Both the position numbers and the translations under genes were made by a program. From Bacteroidales bacterium H3 (GTDB taxonomy: Bacteria; Bacteroidota; Bacteroidia; Bacteroidales; Muribaculaceae): 64,000 nucleotides of DNA. Numbering within the stretch: the stretch's first letter is position 1; the number at the start of each line of letters is the position of its first letter. The DNA is taken from the NCBI GenBank assembly GCA_001701135.1, contig DAAN01000009.1:186001-250000 (forward strand). Direction: 5' to 3'. Shown here piece after piece: positions 18,593 to 27,148 of the stretch. The notes under the pieces are model-generated. The model searched no databases and was not told the origin of the DNA. It worked only from the letters and a program-made list of their open reading frames with translations.

Positions 18593-19183
18593 TCAGAAGG
18601 GAGTGACACCGTCAATAGCGAGGATTCGGGAGGATATCTCGGGAAAAAGATCGGCCCGTGTGCTGAGTGTTATCGAACATACGTTGTCGAAACTCTGCTC
18701 AACCACTTTAACTCCGTGAGCCTTGGCAATTTTCATCACATCGTTCATGACAAGGTAAGGGAAAGTGACGGAAATGGTTTCCTCGCGGTGACATTCGATT
18801 ATCTCGCCATTCTCAATGGCCTGACGTGCAGCTTCGCGATATGCGGCTATAAGTCCGGGAGTGCCCAACTTCACTCCTCCGAAATACCGCACCACCATTA
18901 TTAAGAGATTCGTGAGATTGAACGAGTTGATCTGACCGAGAATAGGTTTCCCGGCGGTTCCCGACGGCTCTCCGTTATCATTTGCTAAAAAATCCGACCG
19001 GTCGGCGCCAAGGACAAAAGCATAACACACATGCCGGGCGTCGAAATACTCTTTGGAAAATCTTTTCACATGCTCTCGCACCTGTTCACGACTCTCCACA
19101 GGAATGGCGAAACTGAGAAATCTGCTCCGCTTTTCTGTAAAATAGGCTTCCGATGGGGCTGCAAGTGTATAATATGTATCCAT
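18593..19183 (-). CDS. YigZ/IMPACT family protein
   Basis: A 196-residue protein of the UPF0029/IMPACT family. The N-terminal domain is recognised by the start motif SRFLSFAIPVESREQV, by DARHVCYAFVLG, and by the hallmark DNGEPSGTAGKPIL (about 71-84) followed by VVRYFGGVKLGTPGLI. The C-terminal ferredoxin-like domain (about 130-196) is as in E. coli YigZ. In eukaryotes IMPACT modulates Gcn2; the bacterial role is not settled. It lies 3 bp downstream of the MptE-like gene and is probably cotranscribed with it. Confidence 0.9.
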   Translation of the reverse strand: MDTYYTLAAPSEAYFTEKRSRFLSFAIPVESREQVREHVKRFSKEYFDARHVCYAFVLGADRSDFLANDNGEPSGTAGKPILGQINSFNLTNLLIMVVRYFGGVKLGTPGLIAAYREAARQAIENGEIIECHREETISVTFPYLVMNDVMKIAKAHGVKVVEQSFDNVCSITLSTRADLFPEISSRILAIDGVTPF

Positions 19184-19186
19184 GGT

Positions 19187-20050
19187 CTATCCGGGAAGTT
19201 GTGCGCGGGGGAAAGCATCGATCATCGAATCGGGAGTGGCATTGAAAATCTCCACCCCGAGTCGCCTCGCATAGCGCTGAATCGTGTGATAGGCGCGGAA
19301 AGCGATCATCATGCTCTCGATAACTTCATGGAGCGGGTGACGCACATATTCCTGCCTGATGCGGGCACTCTCCTTCTCATCCTCCTTATAGAAGTGGGGC
19401 TGAACCGACACCACCTCATTGCGGTCATTGACCGACAGTGTCTTAAGCCAGGAATGGTCGGCACCAAGCAGATAAATCTGTCTGTAGCCCAACCATATAC
19501 CTATCATTATGGATGGAATGAGCACGTTGCGGGGCCGGGGCATGCCCCATTTGCGGTCAAATACAAAATTCTCAAACGAAGCGAACCCCTCTGCAGCAAT
19601 GAAATTGAAACATTCCACTTTGAGATTCTCAGAGTGAAACAAACTTCTCGAACCTCGGGCAGAAACGGGCACAAACAGCGTCATAGGCCAATCCACTGTA
19701 TTAAGAGAGTCGATCAGCCGGCGCACATTGCAGTCGGTTTCAGCCTTCTCAAAGAAATGGGGATCGGCCAGCACATAATATTTCGGACGCAGCAACCTGA
19801 ATTCCGGCGAATTGGCGGCGAAATTAACAGCAAGGGTGTCGCTGCGCATCAGCAGCTCCATATCCTCGTCGAGATTACGGCGAAACGACGGGCCGTTACC
19901 CATTATGACAAGGGGGCGGCCATCGCGCCCGGAAGCATGCACTGTGCCGCACCGGGGCACACTCACCATCAGCGACAGCAAAGAGCGCATTGTGCGACTC
20001 AAGTTGCCGACTACACCGGATATTTTATTTTTCAGAGATGATTTGCCCAT
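19187..20050 (-). CDS. MptE/DUF115-like protein with GT42-like motifs, possible glycosyltransferase
   Basis: I start at the ATG at 20050 (287 residues), because the upstream extension crosses the promoter. Visible features: GNGPSF at 51-56 after a short beta strand, a conserved block RPKYYVLADPHFF (about 88-100), and GYRQIYLLGADHSW near 188. This order (GNGPS, then Asp-rich YY.LADP, then GY..IYLLG.D) is shared by the MptE-like pyrophosphokinase/DUF115 fold and by GT42 sialyltransferases such as CstII. Bacteroidota members often sit in polysaccharide loci. It is divergent from the glsA-to-neuB gene run, so a sugar-transfer role for a nonulosonate product is possible but unproven. AGGAGG lies just before the start, unusual for this genome. 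Confidence 0.65.
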   Translation of the reverse strand: MGKSSLKNKISGVVGNLSRTMRSLLSLMVSVPRCGTVHASGRDGRPLVIMGNGPSFRRNLDEDMELLMRSDTLAVNFAANSPEFRLLRPKYYVLADPHFFEKAETDCNVRRLIDSLNTVDWPMTLFVPVSARGSRSLFHSENLKVECFNFIAAEGFASFENFVFDRKWGMPRPRNVLIPSIMIGIWLGYRQIYLLGADHSWLKTLSVNDRNEVVSVQPHFYKEDEKESARIRQEYVRHPLHEVIESMMIAFRAYHTIQRYARRLGVEIFNATPDSMIDAFPRAQLPG

Positions 20051-20071
20051 ATCCTCCTGTCGAAATTTTAT

Positions 20072-20111
20072 GCAAAGGTACACAAAAAAGCTGATTTTTG
20101 TGTACCTTTGC
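20072..20111. promoter_or_regulatory. Palindromic divergent promoter
   Basis: A perfect 17-bp inverted repeat with a 6-nt spacer (arms 20072-20088 and 20095-20111). Each arm contains a -7 element TACCTTTG, one facing left (20073-20080) toward the MptE-like gene, one facing right (20103-20110) toward glsA. Neither side has a good TTG at -33. Confidence 0.7.
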
Positions 20112-20118
20112 TCTCTGA

Positions 20119-21078
20119 ATGGATACAACTGCAATCACATCATCGCACGCAATGGAAGAACAGGCGCCTGCGACGCCGGCTCCCGTTATAAAAATCGACA
20201 TCGACGGGGTGCTCGCCGAGCGCCTTCCGGGCATGTCGCGTTTTATTCCGCGTGCGGCGGTGAACTGGTTGAAACGCACTGTGTGTCAGGATCGCCTAAA
20301 CCAATTGCTCGAAGAGAATGCTGGCCTCGACGGCGCCGACTTCTGCCGGGGCATCTTCCGTTCGCTCGGCATAAGTTTCACCTCTGTGCATGAAGAGCGG
20401 CTCCCCGATGCATCGCACCGGCGCGTGCTCTATGTGTCGAACCATCCGTTGGGTGGACTCGACGGCATGGCACTCATACAGTGGGTGCAGCAGCGCCACG
20501 GCGGCCGAGTGTGGTTTGTGGTCAACGACCTCCTCACGGCAGTGAAACCGCTCGAAGGCGTTTTCCTGCCGGTCAACAAATTCGGCCGCCAGAGCCGCGA
20601 GGCAATCCGGGCTGTCGATGCCGCGTTTGACGGCGACGATCCGGTGATCATGTTTCCCGCCGGGCTGGTTTCGCGCCTTCAGAAGATGGAGGAAGGGGGC
20701 TGCACAGTCAGAAAAGTATGCGATCTGAAGTGGAACAAAATGTTTGTCGGCAAGGCCCGTCAGAGCCACCGCGATGTGATTCCCCTCTTCTTCAGCGGGC
20801 ACAACTCAATGCACTTCTACCGCATGGCCAATCTTCGCCGCCGGCTGGGCATAAAATTCAACTTCGAGATGATATTGCTCCCCGGCGAGATGTGTCGCAT
20901 GGAGGGCGCCTCGCTCTCTGTGGTCTGCGGCAAGGCTCTGCCATGGCAGTCGCTGCCATGTGGGCATGAGACCGAAGCCGCTGCAGCCCGCATCCGTTCG
21001 ATCGTTTACTCTCTCGCCACTACTGAAATTCAAAAATCCAACGACACTCTGAATCACGATGGCTCAGAAAATAATTGA
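20119..21078 (+). CDS. glsA: Glycine-lipid O-acyltransferase GlsA-like (PlsC superfamily)
   Basis: Probable O-acyltransferase that adds the second fatty acid to N-acyl-3-hydroxy-acyl-glycine, completing glycine lipid in the membrane. The 319 residues include the acyltransferase site NHPLGGLD (about 108-115, an HX5D form of the PlsC motif) and the later FPAGLVSRL block (about 182-190), a layout shared with glsA of Bacteroides thetaiotaomicron. The partner N-acyltransferase gene overlaps its end by 20 bp. The first ATG would be nearly leaderless from the -7 element at 20103; the ATG at 20152 is an alternative start and keeps the whole domain. Confidence 0.82.
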   Translation: MDTTAITSSHAMEEQAPATPAPVIKIDIDGVLAERLPGMSRFIPRAAVNWLKRTVCQDRLNQLLEENAGLDGADFCRGIFRSLGISFTSVHEERLPDASHRRVLYVSNHPLGGLDGMALIQWVQQRHGGRVWFVVNDLLTAVKPLEGVFLPVNKFGRQSREAIRAVDAAFDGDDPVIMFPAGLVSRLQKMEEGGCTVRKVCDLKWNKMFVGKARQSHRDVIPLFFSGHNSMHFYRMANLRRRLGIKFNFEMILLPGEMCRMEGASLSVVCGKALPWQSLPCGHETEAAAARIRSIVYSLATTEIQKSNDTLNHDGSENN

Positions 21079-21997
21079 TCCGGTACCTGTAGACGATATA
21101 ATCCAAGAGCTTACACCCGACCGCAAGCTCCGCGACACCAACAAAGGTGGCAACGAAATCTACATCGTCAACTCGGTGAACGCACCCAATACCATGCGCG
21201 AGATAGGCCGGTTGCGCGAAATAGCGTTCCGTACCGCCGGCGGCGGCACCGGCAAGGATTGCGACATCGACCAGTACGATGTGATGGATCCTCCATGCCA
21301 GCAACTCATCGTGTGGTCGCCCGAAGATCGCGAAATCATCGGCGGCTACCGCTTTATTCTCGGCCGCGACATAAAGATGGAGAACGGCCACCCGCGCATC
21401 GCCACCTCCCACATGTTTGATTTCTCGCAGCGATTCATCACCGACTATCTCCCCTACACCATAGAGCTTGGACGCTCGTTCGTCAGGCTGGAATATCAGT
21501 CATCGCGTGCCGGAGCCAAAGCGATTTTCGCTCTCGACAACCTCTGGGACGGCCTGGGCGCCCTCACGGTGCTCCATCCCGAAATCCGCTATCTGTTCGG
21601 GAAATTCACCATGTATCCCAGCTACGACCGCGACTGCCGCAACATGCTGCTCTACTTCCTCAACCGCCATTTCCCCGACAAGGATGATCTGGCGCGTCCC
21701 TACTTCCCGATCCGCGGAGGCGACGGCGACGGCCGCTTCCCCGAAATGATGCCCGGCAAAAGTTTCCTCGAAGATTACCGCACGCTCAACGCAGCCATCC
21801 GCGAGCATGGCATCAACATCCCGCCATTGGTCAATGCCTATATGTCGCTCAGCCCTACACTGAGAATTTTCGGCACGGCCATCAACGACGAGTTCGGTGA
21901 TGTGGAGGAGACCGGCATTTTCCTCACCATATCAGATGTATATGATGAGAAAATCGACCGCCATATCAACTCTTTTCACCCTGAAAAACAACAGTAA
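21059..21997 (+). CDS. glsB: Glycine N-acyltransferase GlsB-like (OlsB-type GNAT)
   Basis: Probable acyl-ACP-dependent N-acyltransferase that joins a 3-hydroxy fatty acid to glycine, the first step of glycine-lipid synthesis. The 312-residue protein has the OlsB-like GNAT pattern: REIAFRTAGGGTGKDCDIDQYD (about 57-78), then GGYRFILG and ELGRSFVRLEYQ (about 134-145). The body is longer than in ornithine-lipid OlsB. Pairing with a PlsC-type partner in this order matches the glsB/glsA locus characterised in B. thetaiotaomicron, where loss removes glycine and flavolipin-type lipids. Substrate is inferred from that match. Confidence 0.85.
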   Translation: MAQKIIDPVPVDDIIQELTPDRKLRDTNKGGNEIYIVNSVNAPNTMREIGRLREIAFRTAGGGTGKDCDIDQYDVMDPPCQQLIVWSPEDREIIGGYRFILGRDIKMENGHPRIATSHMFDFSQRFITDYLPYTIELGRSFVRLEYQSSRAGAKAIFALDNLWDGLGALTVLHPEIRYLFGKFTMYPSYDRDCRNMLLYFLNRHFPDKDDLARPYFPIRGGDGDGRFPEMMPGKSFLEDYRTLNAAIREHGINIPPLVNAYMSLSPTLRIFGTAINDEFGDVEETGIFLTISDVYDEKIDRHINSFHPEKQQ

Positions 21998-22016
21998 CAT
22001 CTTTCAAACCAACCAG

Positions 22017-23621
22017 ATGAGAATCAAAAGATATATGAGCAGCCTGCTGGCATTGGCCACAGCCGCCACCGTGGCATCCGCTGCCCCGGCCGATGGCTCG
22101 GGTGAAGCCGCAGCCGCTGATTCCACCGCAGAGGACGGATTCGGAATCAACTGGTCAACCGAAGCTATTTTCACAGCCGGGAGCCATGATTTCGCACCTT
22201 ATTATATAATGTCGAACAACCACGGCATCCTCTCCTCGTCGAAAGATGCTCTTATCCGAGTAGCGGCAAAACATGATTCACAGCGCAAAAATCATTTCAG
22301 CTATTCATTCGGCGTAGACCTGATCGGTGGCTACACATCATCGGTTGATTACGACCGCTACCACAGCACTGATCCCGGTGCCGGCGCAATCCCTGTCACC
22401 AACGGTTTTATGAAAGCGGTGTCGCAACACCCGTCGCGTTTCTGGATCCAGCAGCTTTATGGCGAAGTGCGCTATCGCAGCGTATTCCTATCGGTGGGAA
22501 TGAAGGAGCACTCCTCGGCTCTGCTCAGCCCCACGCTGTCCAGCGGCGATTTTGTGGAAAGCGGCAACGCCCGCCCTATCCCTGAAGTGCGCGTAGGATT
22601 TTCGGATTTCACCGATATACCTCTGACCAACGGATGGGTGCAGATCCAGGGAGAGCTGTCCTACGGCAAAATGACCGATAACACATGGATGCGTGAACAT
22701 TACAACTATTACAACGGCCACATAAATCAGGGAGCGCTATATTCCTACAAGCGCTGCTATTTCCGCACAAAACCCGCGATGCCTTTTTCGGCAACCGTAG
22801 GCATGCAGGTTGGCGCATTCTTCGGCGGCGAGACCACCTCATATATGAACGGTCGTGAGTATCAGCGTGTGAAATTCTCACGCGGCATCAAACAGTTTTT
22901 CAAGGTGCTGATACCCTCCGACGGCGGTCTGTCGTATTACTCAGGCAGCTCGCTCGGATGCTGGGATCTGCAGTTCCGCTACCGCTTCCGCAACGGTTCC
23001 GCTCTCAAGGCATATATGCAGAAACCTTTCGAAGATGGTTCGGGCATAGGCTTCCTCAACGGTTTCGACGGCCTATGGGGCTTGCAGTACGACACCACCG
23101 GCTTCCCCTGGATCCGCTCGGTTGTGGCCGAGTATCTTGATTTCACCAATCAGTCAGGCCCCATGCACTGGGATCCCGACGACGTGCCCGGAACAACAAT
23201 CCGGCGCCGCGCCGAAGGCAACGACAACTATTATTACAATCACGAATACAACGCCTATGCCAACTACGGCATGGCCATCGGCACTCCTTTCCTGCGTTCG
23301 CCCATCTACAACACCGACGGCGTGATGGAATTCACCGCCAACCGTGTGCGCGGTTTTCACATAGGCATGGAGGGCGACGTAAGCCGCTCGCTGTCATGGC
23401 GTCTTCTCGGCGGATACCGCGTGGCTTACGGCTGGGGCGGCTATCTCTATCAGCACCCCAAGGATGATACCTCGCTGATGCTCGAGGCTGCGTGGAAACC
23501 GGCCGGAGTCAAAGGTCTTAGTTTACGCGCCGCCCTGGCTATCGACCACGGCTCTCTCCTTGGAAACAATGTCGGCGGGATGCTCACCGTAAGATTCAAC
23601 GACATACTCCGAATCCGTTAA
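22017..23621 (+). CDS. Capsule assembly Wzi-like outer-membrane protein
   Basis: A 534-residue outer-membrane beta-barrel from the ATG at 22017; the longer frame overlaps glsB and adds non-signal sequence. A signal peptide (about 1-23, AASA-type end) is followed by many amphipathic strands rich in Tyr, Gly and Phe. The segment SFGVDLIGGYTS and the repeated RYRF/QLYGEVRYR blocks are as in Bacteroidota Wzi-family proteins, which hold capsular polysaccharide at the cell surface in characterised Wzi. It starts 19 bp after glsB. Whether it binds capsule or another glycan made by the following genes is open. Confidence 0.8.
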   Translation: MRIKRYMSSLLALATAATVASAAPADGSGEAAAADSTAEDGFGINWSTEAIFTAGSHDFAPYYIMSNNHGILSSSKDALIRVAAKHDSQRKNHFSYSFGVDLIGGYTSSVDYDRYHSTDPGAGAIPVTNGFMKAVSQHPSRFWIQQLYGEVRYRSVFLSVGMKEHSSALLSPTLSSGDFVESGNARPIPEVRVGFSDFTDIPLTNGWVQIQGELSYGKMTDNTWMREHYNYYNGHINQGALYSYKRCYFRTKPAMPFSATVGMQVGAFFGGETTSYMNGREYQRVKFSRGIKQFFKVLIPSDGGLSYYSGSSLGCWDLQFRYRFRNGSALKAYMQKPFEDGSGIGFLNGFDGLWGLQYDTTGFPWIRSVVAEYLDFTNQSGPMHWDPDDVPGTTIRRRAEGNDNYYYNHEYNAYANYGMAIGTPFLRSPIYNTDGVMEFTANRVRGFHIGMEGDVSRSLSWRLLGGYRVAYGWGGYLYQHPKDDTSLMLEAAWKPAGVKGLSLRAALAIDHGSLLGNNVGGMLTVRFNDILRIR

Positions 23622-23631
23622 CTTCTCTATT

Positions 23632-24093
23632 ATGAAAACATTAACACGCATCATACTGCTCCTGGCCATAACAATGTCAGCATTATCTGTCACCACATCA
23701 TGCACACGCAACAACGGTGACATAGGCGATTGGTTCGGCCGCTGGGAAATCATGGAAATCGATGCTGACGGAGCACCCGTGCCGGGCTATGAGCCGCGCT
23801 TTGCGTTCGCTTTCCAGAACGACATTGTCTGCATATCATGCTACGGCGAATATGGCGAGAAGATCGACCGCTGGGCCACCTGGTCACAGCCCGCTGACAA
23901 CATGCTGCTGATCGACACAAACCACTCCGATGATTCGGGCGACGACCGTTACCGGGTGTTCGACGCACTGCACATGACACCGGCCGGAGTCACATCATTC
24001 AATATTGTCCATTCCTCGGGCAAAGATGTCACACTGAGTCAGACCGCCTCCGACGGCATTACCTACACATATGTCCTCCGCAAACGCTGCTGA
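23632..24093 (+). CDS. Small lipocalin-like lipoprotein
   Basis: A 153-residue predicted lipoprotein: hydrophobic signal (about 5-22) ending in TTSC, the lipidation cysteine being about residue 24. The mature part starts with GDWFGRWEIMEID and continues as short beta strands to a final TYVLRKRC, the look of Bacteroidota lipocalin-like domains (WxxxEID start). No catalytic motif is seen. It begins 10 bp after the Wzi-like gene and is probably in its operon. Function unknown; a partner of the barrel protein or a small-molecule binder is conceivable. Confidence 0.7.
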   Translation: MKTLTRIILLLAITMSALSVTTSCTRNNGDIGDWFGRWEIMEIDADGAPVPGYEPRFAFAFQNDIVCISCYGEYGEKIDRWATWSQPADNMLLIDTNHSDDSGDDRYRVFDALHMTPAGVTSFNIVHSSGKDVTLSQTASDGITYTYVLRKRC

Positions 24094-24115
24094 ACCACCA
24101 TCAACCCAACCGCAT

Positions 24116-25105
24116 ATGTCACGCGAAATAAAACATACCCTTGTCACCGGCGCCGACGGATTCATCGGTTCGCATCTGGTGGATCTCCTTCTCTCCGAAG
24201 GAATTAAAGTAAGGGCGCTATGCCAATACAACTCTTTCAACAGCTGGGGCTGGCTCGAAGGCAAATCGCATCCCGATCTCGAGATAGTTTGCGGCGACGT
24301 GCGCGACGAAGCCTTTGTGCGCCACATCGCCCGCGATGTCGACACCATCTTCCACCTTGCCGCCCTGATAGCCATTCCCTACAGCTATGTGGCACCCGAG
24401 AGCTATGTCGACACCAATATCAAAGGGACTTTGAATGTGTGTCAGGCAGCCCGCGAGTTAGGTACCGGCCGTCTGGTTGTCACCTCCACCTCCGAAGTCT
24501 ACGGCACCGCGCAATATGTGCCTATCGACGAGAAGCATCCCCGTCAGCCTCAATCGCCCTATTCCGCTACAAAAATCGGGGCTGACGCCATAGCCAAAAG
24601 CTATTTCAACGCTTTCGGCTTACCCGTGGTGATAGCCCGTCCGTTCAACACCTACGGTCCCCGGCAGAGCGCACGTGCCATCATCCCCACCATAATATCG
24701 CAGATAGCCAACGGCGAGCGCCGCATCAAGGTAGGCGACCTTTCGCCCACCCGCGATTTCAATTTCGTGGAGGACACATGCCGCGGATTCCTGGCTCTCG
24801 GTCGTGCCGACGGCATCGAAGGTGAGGAAATCAACATCGCCACCGGCACGGAGGTGTCGATGGCCGACACCCTCCGCCTCATAGCCGAACTGATGAACGC
24901 CGACGTGGAGTATGTGGTCGACCCGGAACGTCTGCGCCCCTCCAAGAGCGAGGTTTTCCGTCTTTGCGGCGACAACACCAAAATCGAAAGCCTCACCGAC
25001 TGGCGTCCGCAGGTGTCGCTCAAAGAGGGTCTGCGCCGCACCATAGAGTGGTTTACCGACCCTGCCAACCTATGCCGGTATAAATCCGACATCTATAACC
25101 GCTGA
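24116..25105 (+). CDS. NAD-dependent sugar-nucleotide 4,6-dehydratase, LegB-like
   Basis: Short-chain dehydrogenase-type enzyme of 329 residues. From the ATG at 24116, the NAD motif TGADGFIGSH is at about 11-20, the STSEVYG catalytic Thr/Ser region is near 127, and the catalytic YSATK (about 148-152) leads into GADAIAKSYF. The protein most resembles NAD-dependent 4,6-dehydratases annotated LegB, which make a 4-keto-6-deoxy-HexNAc nucleotide for legionaminic acid. The following ATP-grasp and neuB genes support a nonulosonate role, but a 4-epimerase activity cannot be excluded. It is separated from the next gene by 5 bp. Confidence 0.8.
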   Translation: MSREIKHTLVTGADGFIGSHLVDLLLSEGIKVRALCQYNSFNSWGWLEGKSHPDLEIVCGDVRDEAFVRHIARDVDTIFHLAALIAIPYSYVAPESYVDTNIKGTLNVCQAARELGTGRLVVTSTSEVYGTAQYVPIDEKHPRQPQSPYSATKIGADAIAKSYFNAFGLPVVIARPFNTYGPRQSARAIIPTIISQIANGERRIKVGDLSPTRDFNFVEDTCRGFLALGRADGIEGEEINIATGTEVSMADTLRLIAELMNADVEYVVDPERLRPSKSEVFRLCGDNTKIESLTDWRPQVSLKEGLRRTIEWFTDPANLCRYKSDIYNR

Positions 25106-25110
25106 GTATC

Positions 25111-26097
25111 ATGCCGACCGACAACACTCTCAATCATGTGAATGCCGACGACAACCTCCGCAAAGTGAACATTCTCTTTCTCGGAGGTGCCAAACGTGTC
25201 TCCATGGGGCGAAAATTCATTGAAGCGGGGCGCCGCATGGGCATGGATGTGAGGCTCTACAGCTACGAGCTGTCGCCCTACGTGCCCATCGCCAGCATCG
25301 CCGAGGTGATTATCGGCCTGAAATGGGCCGACCCCGAGGTAACAGCACATATCCACGGAATAATCGAGCAGAAGGAAATCGACATACTTGTACCCTTTGT
25401 CGACGGCGCCGTAGAGGTAGCAGCCCGTTGCCGCGATGAATACGGCGACGTGTGGGTGCCCGTGGGCGATGCCGCGCTGTCGGCACGCATGTTCGACAAA
25501 GTAGAGGCCGACAGTCTATTCCGCTCGCTCGATCTCCCGGTGCCCGGTTTGGAAAAGTTCCCTCTGATCGCCAAACCGCGCTTCGGATCCGCATCAAAAG
25601 GGCTTATCATAATCCACGATGCCGCAGAGCTTGATGCATTGGGCGAACGTGCCCGTGACTACCTTATCCAGGAGTGCATCACCCGACGGAAAGAGATAAC
25701 CGTTGACTGCTATGTTACACTCGAAGGTGAAATCATTACCGCTGTATCGCGCTACCGCATCGACGTGCAGGGGGGCGAGGTAGTGACTACCGCTACATTC
25801 CGCAACCCACAGGTCTATGCCCTGATATTCAACATTCTGAACCGCACCGGGCTGCGTGGCGCAGTAACAATCCAGCTCATCGAACAGCCCGACGGCAATC
25901 TGCTGCTCATGGAGATCAATCCGCGCCTCGGCGGGGGCGCCGTCACCGCAGTGTCAGCCGGCGCTGACATTCCGGGCTACATTCTCGGCGACTGGGCCGG
26001 GATGCCGCTGACTCCCTGCCACGACTGGAACGACCACATACTGCTCACCCGCTATTTGAGCGATTTCGTTTTTGACCTATCGGAAAAACAATCATGA
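25111..26097 (+). CDS. ATP-grasp ligase of a sugar locus
   Basis: A 328-residue ATP-grasp enzyme of the carbamoyl-phosphate-synthase/PylC-like type. It has an N-terminal Rossmann-like domain starting VNILFLGGAKRVS (about 19-31). The phosphate-gripping loop is PRFGSASKGL, the central strand is KEITVDCYV, and the metal-binding ending is LLLMEINPRLGGG (about 268-280). Such enzymes join a carboxylate to an amine or thiol through an acyl phosphate. It sits between a LegB-like dehydratase gene and neuB and overlaps neuB by 4 bp, so translational coupling and a role in decorating or capping an acidic sugar are likely, but the substrate is unknown. Confidence 0.78.
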   Translation: MPTDNTLNHVNADDNLRKVNILFLGGAKRVSMGRKFIEAGRRMGMDVRLYSYELSPYVPIASIAEVIIGLKWADPEVTAHIHGIIEQKEIDILVPFVDGAVEVAARCRDEYGDVWVPVGDAALSARMFDKVEADSLFRSLDLPVPGLEKFPLIAKPRFGSASKGLIIIHDAAELDALGERARDYLIQECITRRKEITVDCYVTLEGEIITAVSRYRIDVQGGEVVTTATFRNPQVYALIFNILNRTGLRGAVTIQLIEQPDGNLLLMEINPRLGGGAVTAVSAGADIPGYILGDWAGMPLTPCHDWNDHILLTRYLSDFVFDLSEKQS

Positions 26098-27113
26098 ATT
26101 GCAATAATTCAAACCATGTGATAATAATAGCCGAAGCAGGCGTGAACCACAACGGCGACTATGACCGCGCCGTGGCCATGATCCATGCCGCCAAAGCTGT
26201 CGGAGCCGACTATGTGAAGTTCCAGACGGCTGTGCCCGAGCTGGTGATTTCATCAGTAGCGCCCAAAGCCGAGTATCAGAAAGAGACCACCGGAGCCGAG
26301 GAGAGTCAGCTCGAGATGTGCAGAAAAATTCATCTCCGGCTCGAAGACTACGCTCCGCTCGCTGAAATCTGCCGCGAGGTCGGTATCGGTTTCATGTCCA
26401 CGCCGTTCGATCTGGTATCGATCGACTGTCTGGCGCCTTTGGGGATGGATTATTGGAAAATACCCTCCGGTGAAATCACCAACCTCCCCTATCTCCGCAA
26501 AATTGCCCGAAAGGGGGGAAAGGTGATTCTCTCGACCGGCATGTCGGAACTTTGCGAGGTGGAGGCCGCGCTCGAAGTGCTGGAAGACAACGGCATAGGG
26601 CGCGCCGATGTGGCGCTCCTGCACTGCAACACCCAGTATCCCACGCCCATGTGCGACGTGAACCTGCGGGCCATGGAGCAACTCGCCGCTCTGCACCCCG
26701 GCGCCGTAGGCTACAGCGACCACACAGTGGGTATCGAAGTGCCCGTGGCTGCCGTGGCGATGGGAGCACATATCATCGAAAAGCATTTCACTCTCGACCG
26801 CAATCTGCCCGGTCCCGACCACAAGGCATCGCTCGAACCTGCCGAACTGGCTTCGATGGTCAGCGCAATCCGCAATATCGAACTTGCAATTGGCTCAGGT
26901 GAGAAACATGTCTCCGACTCGGAACGTCCCAACATAGTGGTGGCCCGCAAAAGCATCGTGGCCGCCACCGACATCCGCAAAGGCGAGATTCTCACCGAAG
27001 AGAATATCACTGTGAAACGTCCCGGCAACGGCATCTCGCCCATGAAATGGGATTCGGTGCTCGGCACTGCCGCCACACGCGATTTCCTGGCCGACGAACT
27101 TATCGAACTCTGA
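26094..27113 (+). CDS. neuB: NeuB-family nonulosonic acid synthase
   Basis: Condenses a HexNAc-derived sugar with phosphoenolpyruvate to give a nine-carbon acid (sialic, legionaminic or pseudaminic type). The 339-residue protein has the NeuB TIM barrel: IIAEAGVNHNGD (about 11-22), KFQTAVPE, KIPSGEITN, HCNTQYPTP, the metal ligand pattern GYSDHTVG (about 210-217) and EKHFTLDR. A C-terminal antifreeze-like SAF domain follows (about 280-339). The family is certain. NeuB, LegI and PseI cannot be told apart here, though the LegB-like neighbour favours LegI. No CMP-transferase or aminotransferase gene is adjacent. Confidence 0.9.
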   Translation: MNCNNSNHVIIIAEAGVNHNGDYDRAVAMIHAAKAVGADYVKFQTAVPELVISSVAPKAEYQKETTGAEESQLEMCRKIHLRLEDYAPLAEICREVGIGFMSTPFDLVSIDCLAPLGMDYWKIPSGEITNLPYLRKIARKGGKVILSTGMSELCEVEAALEVLEDNGIGRADVALLHCNTQYPTPMCDVNLRAMEQLAALHPGAVGYSDHTVGIEVPVAAVAMGAHIIEKHFTLDRNLPGPDHKASLEPAELASMVSAIRNIELAIGSGEKHVSDSERPNIVVARKSIVAATDIRKGEILTEENITVKRPGNGISPMKWDSVLGTAATRDFLADELIEL

Positions 27114-27148
27114 TGCAACCGGCGCCCCCGCGATAATGTTATAGTGAT

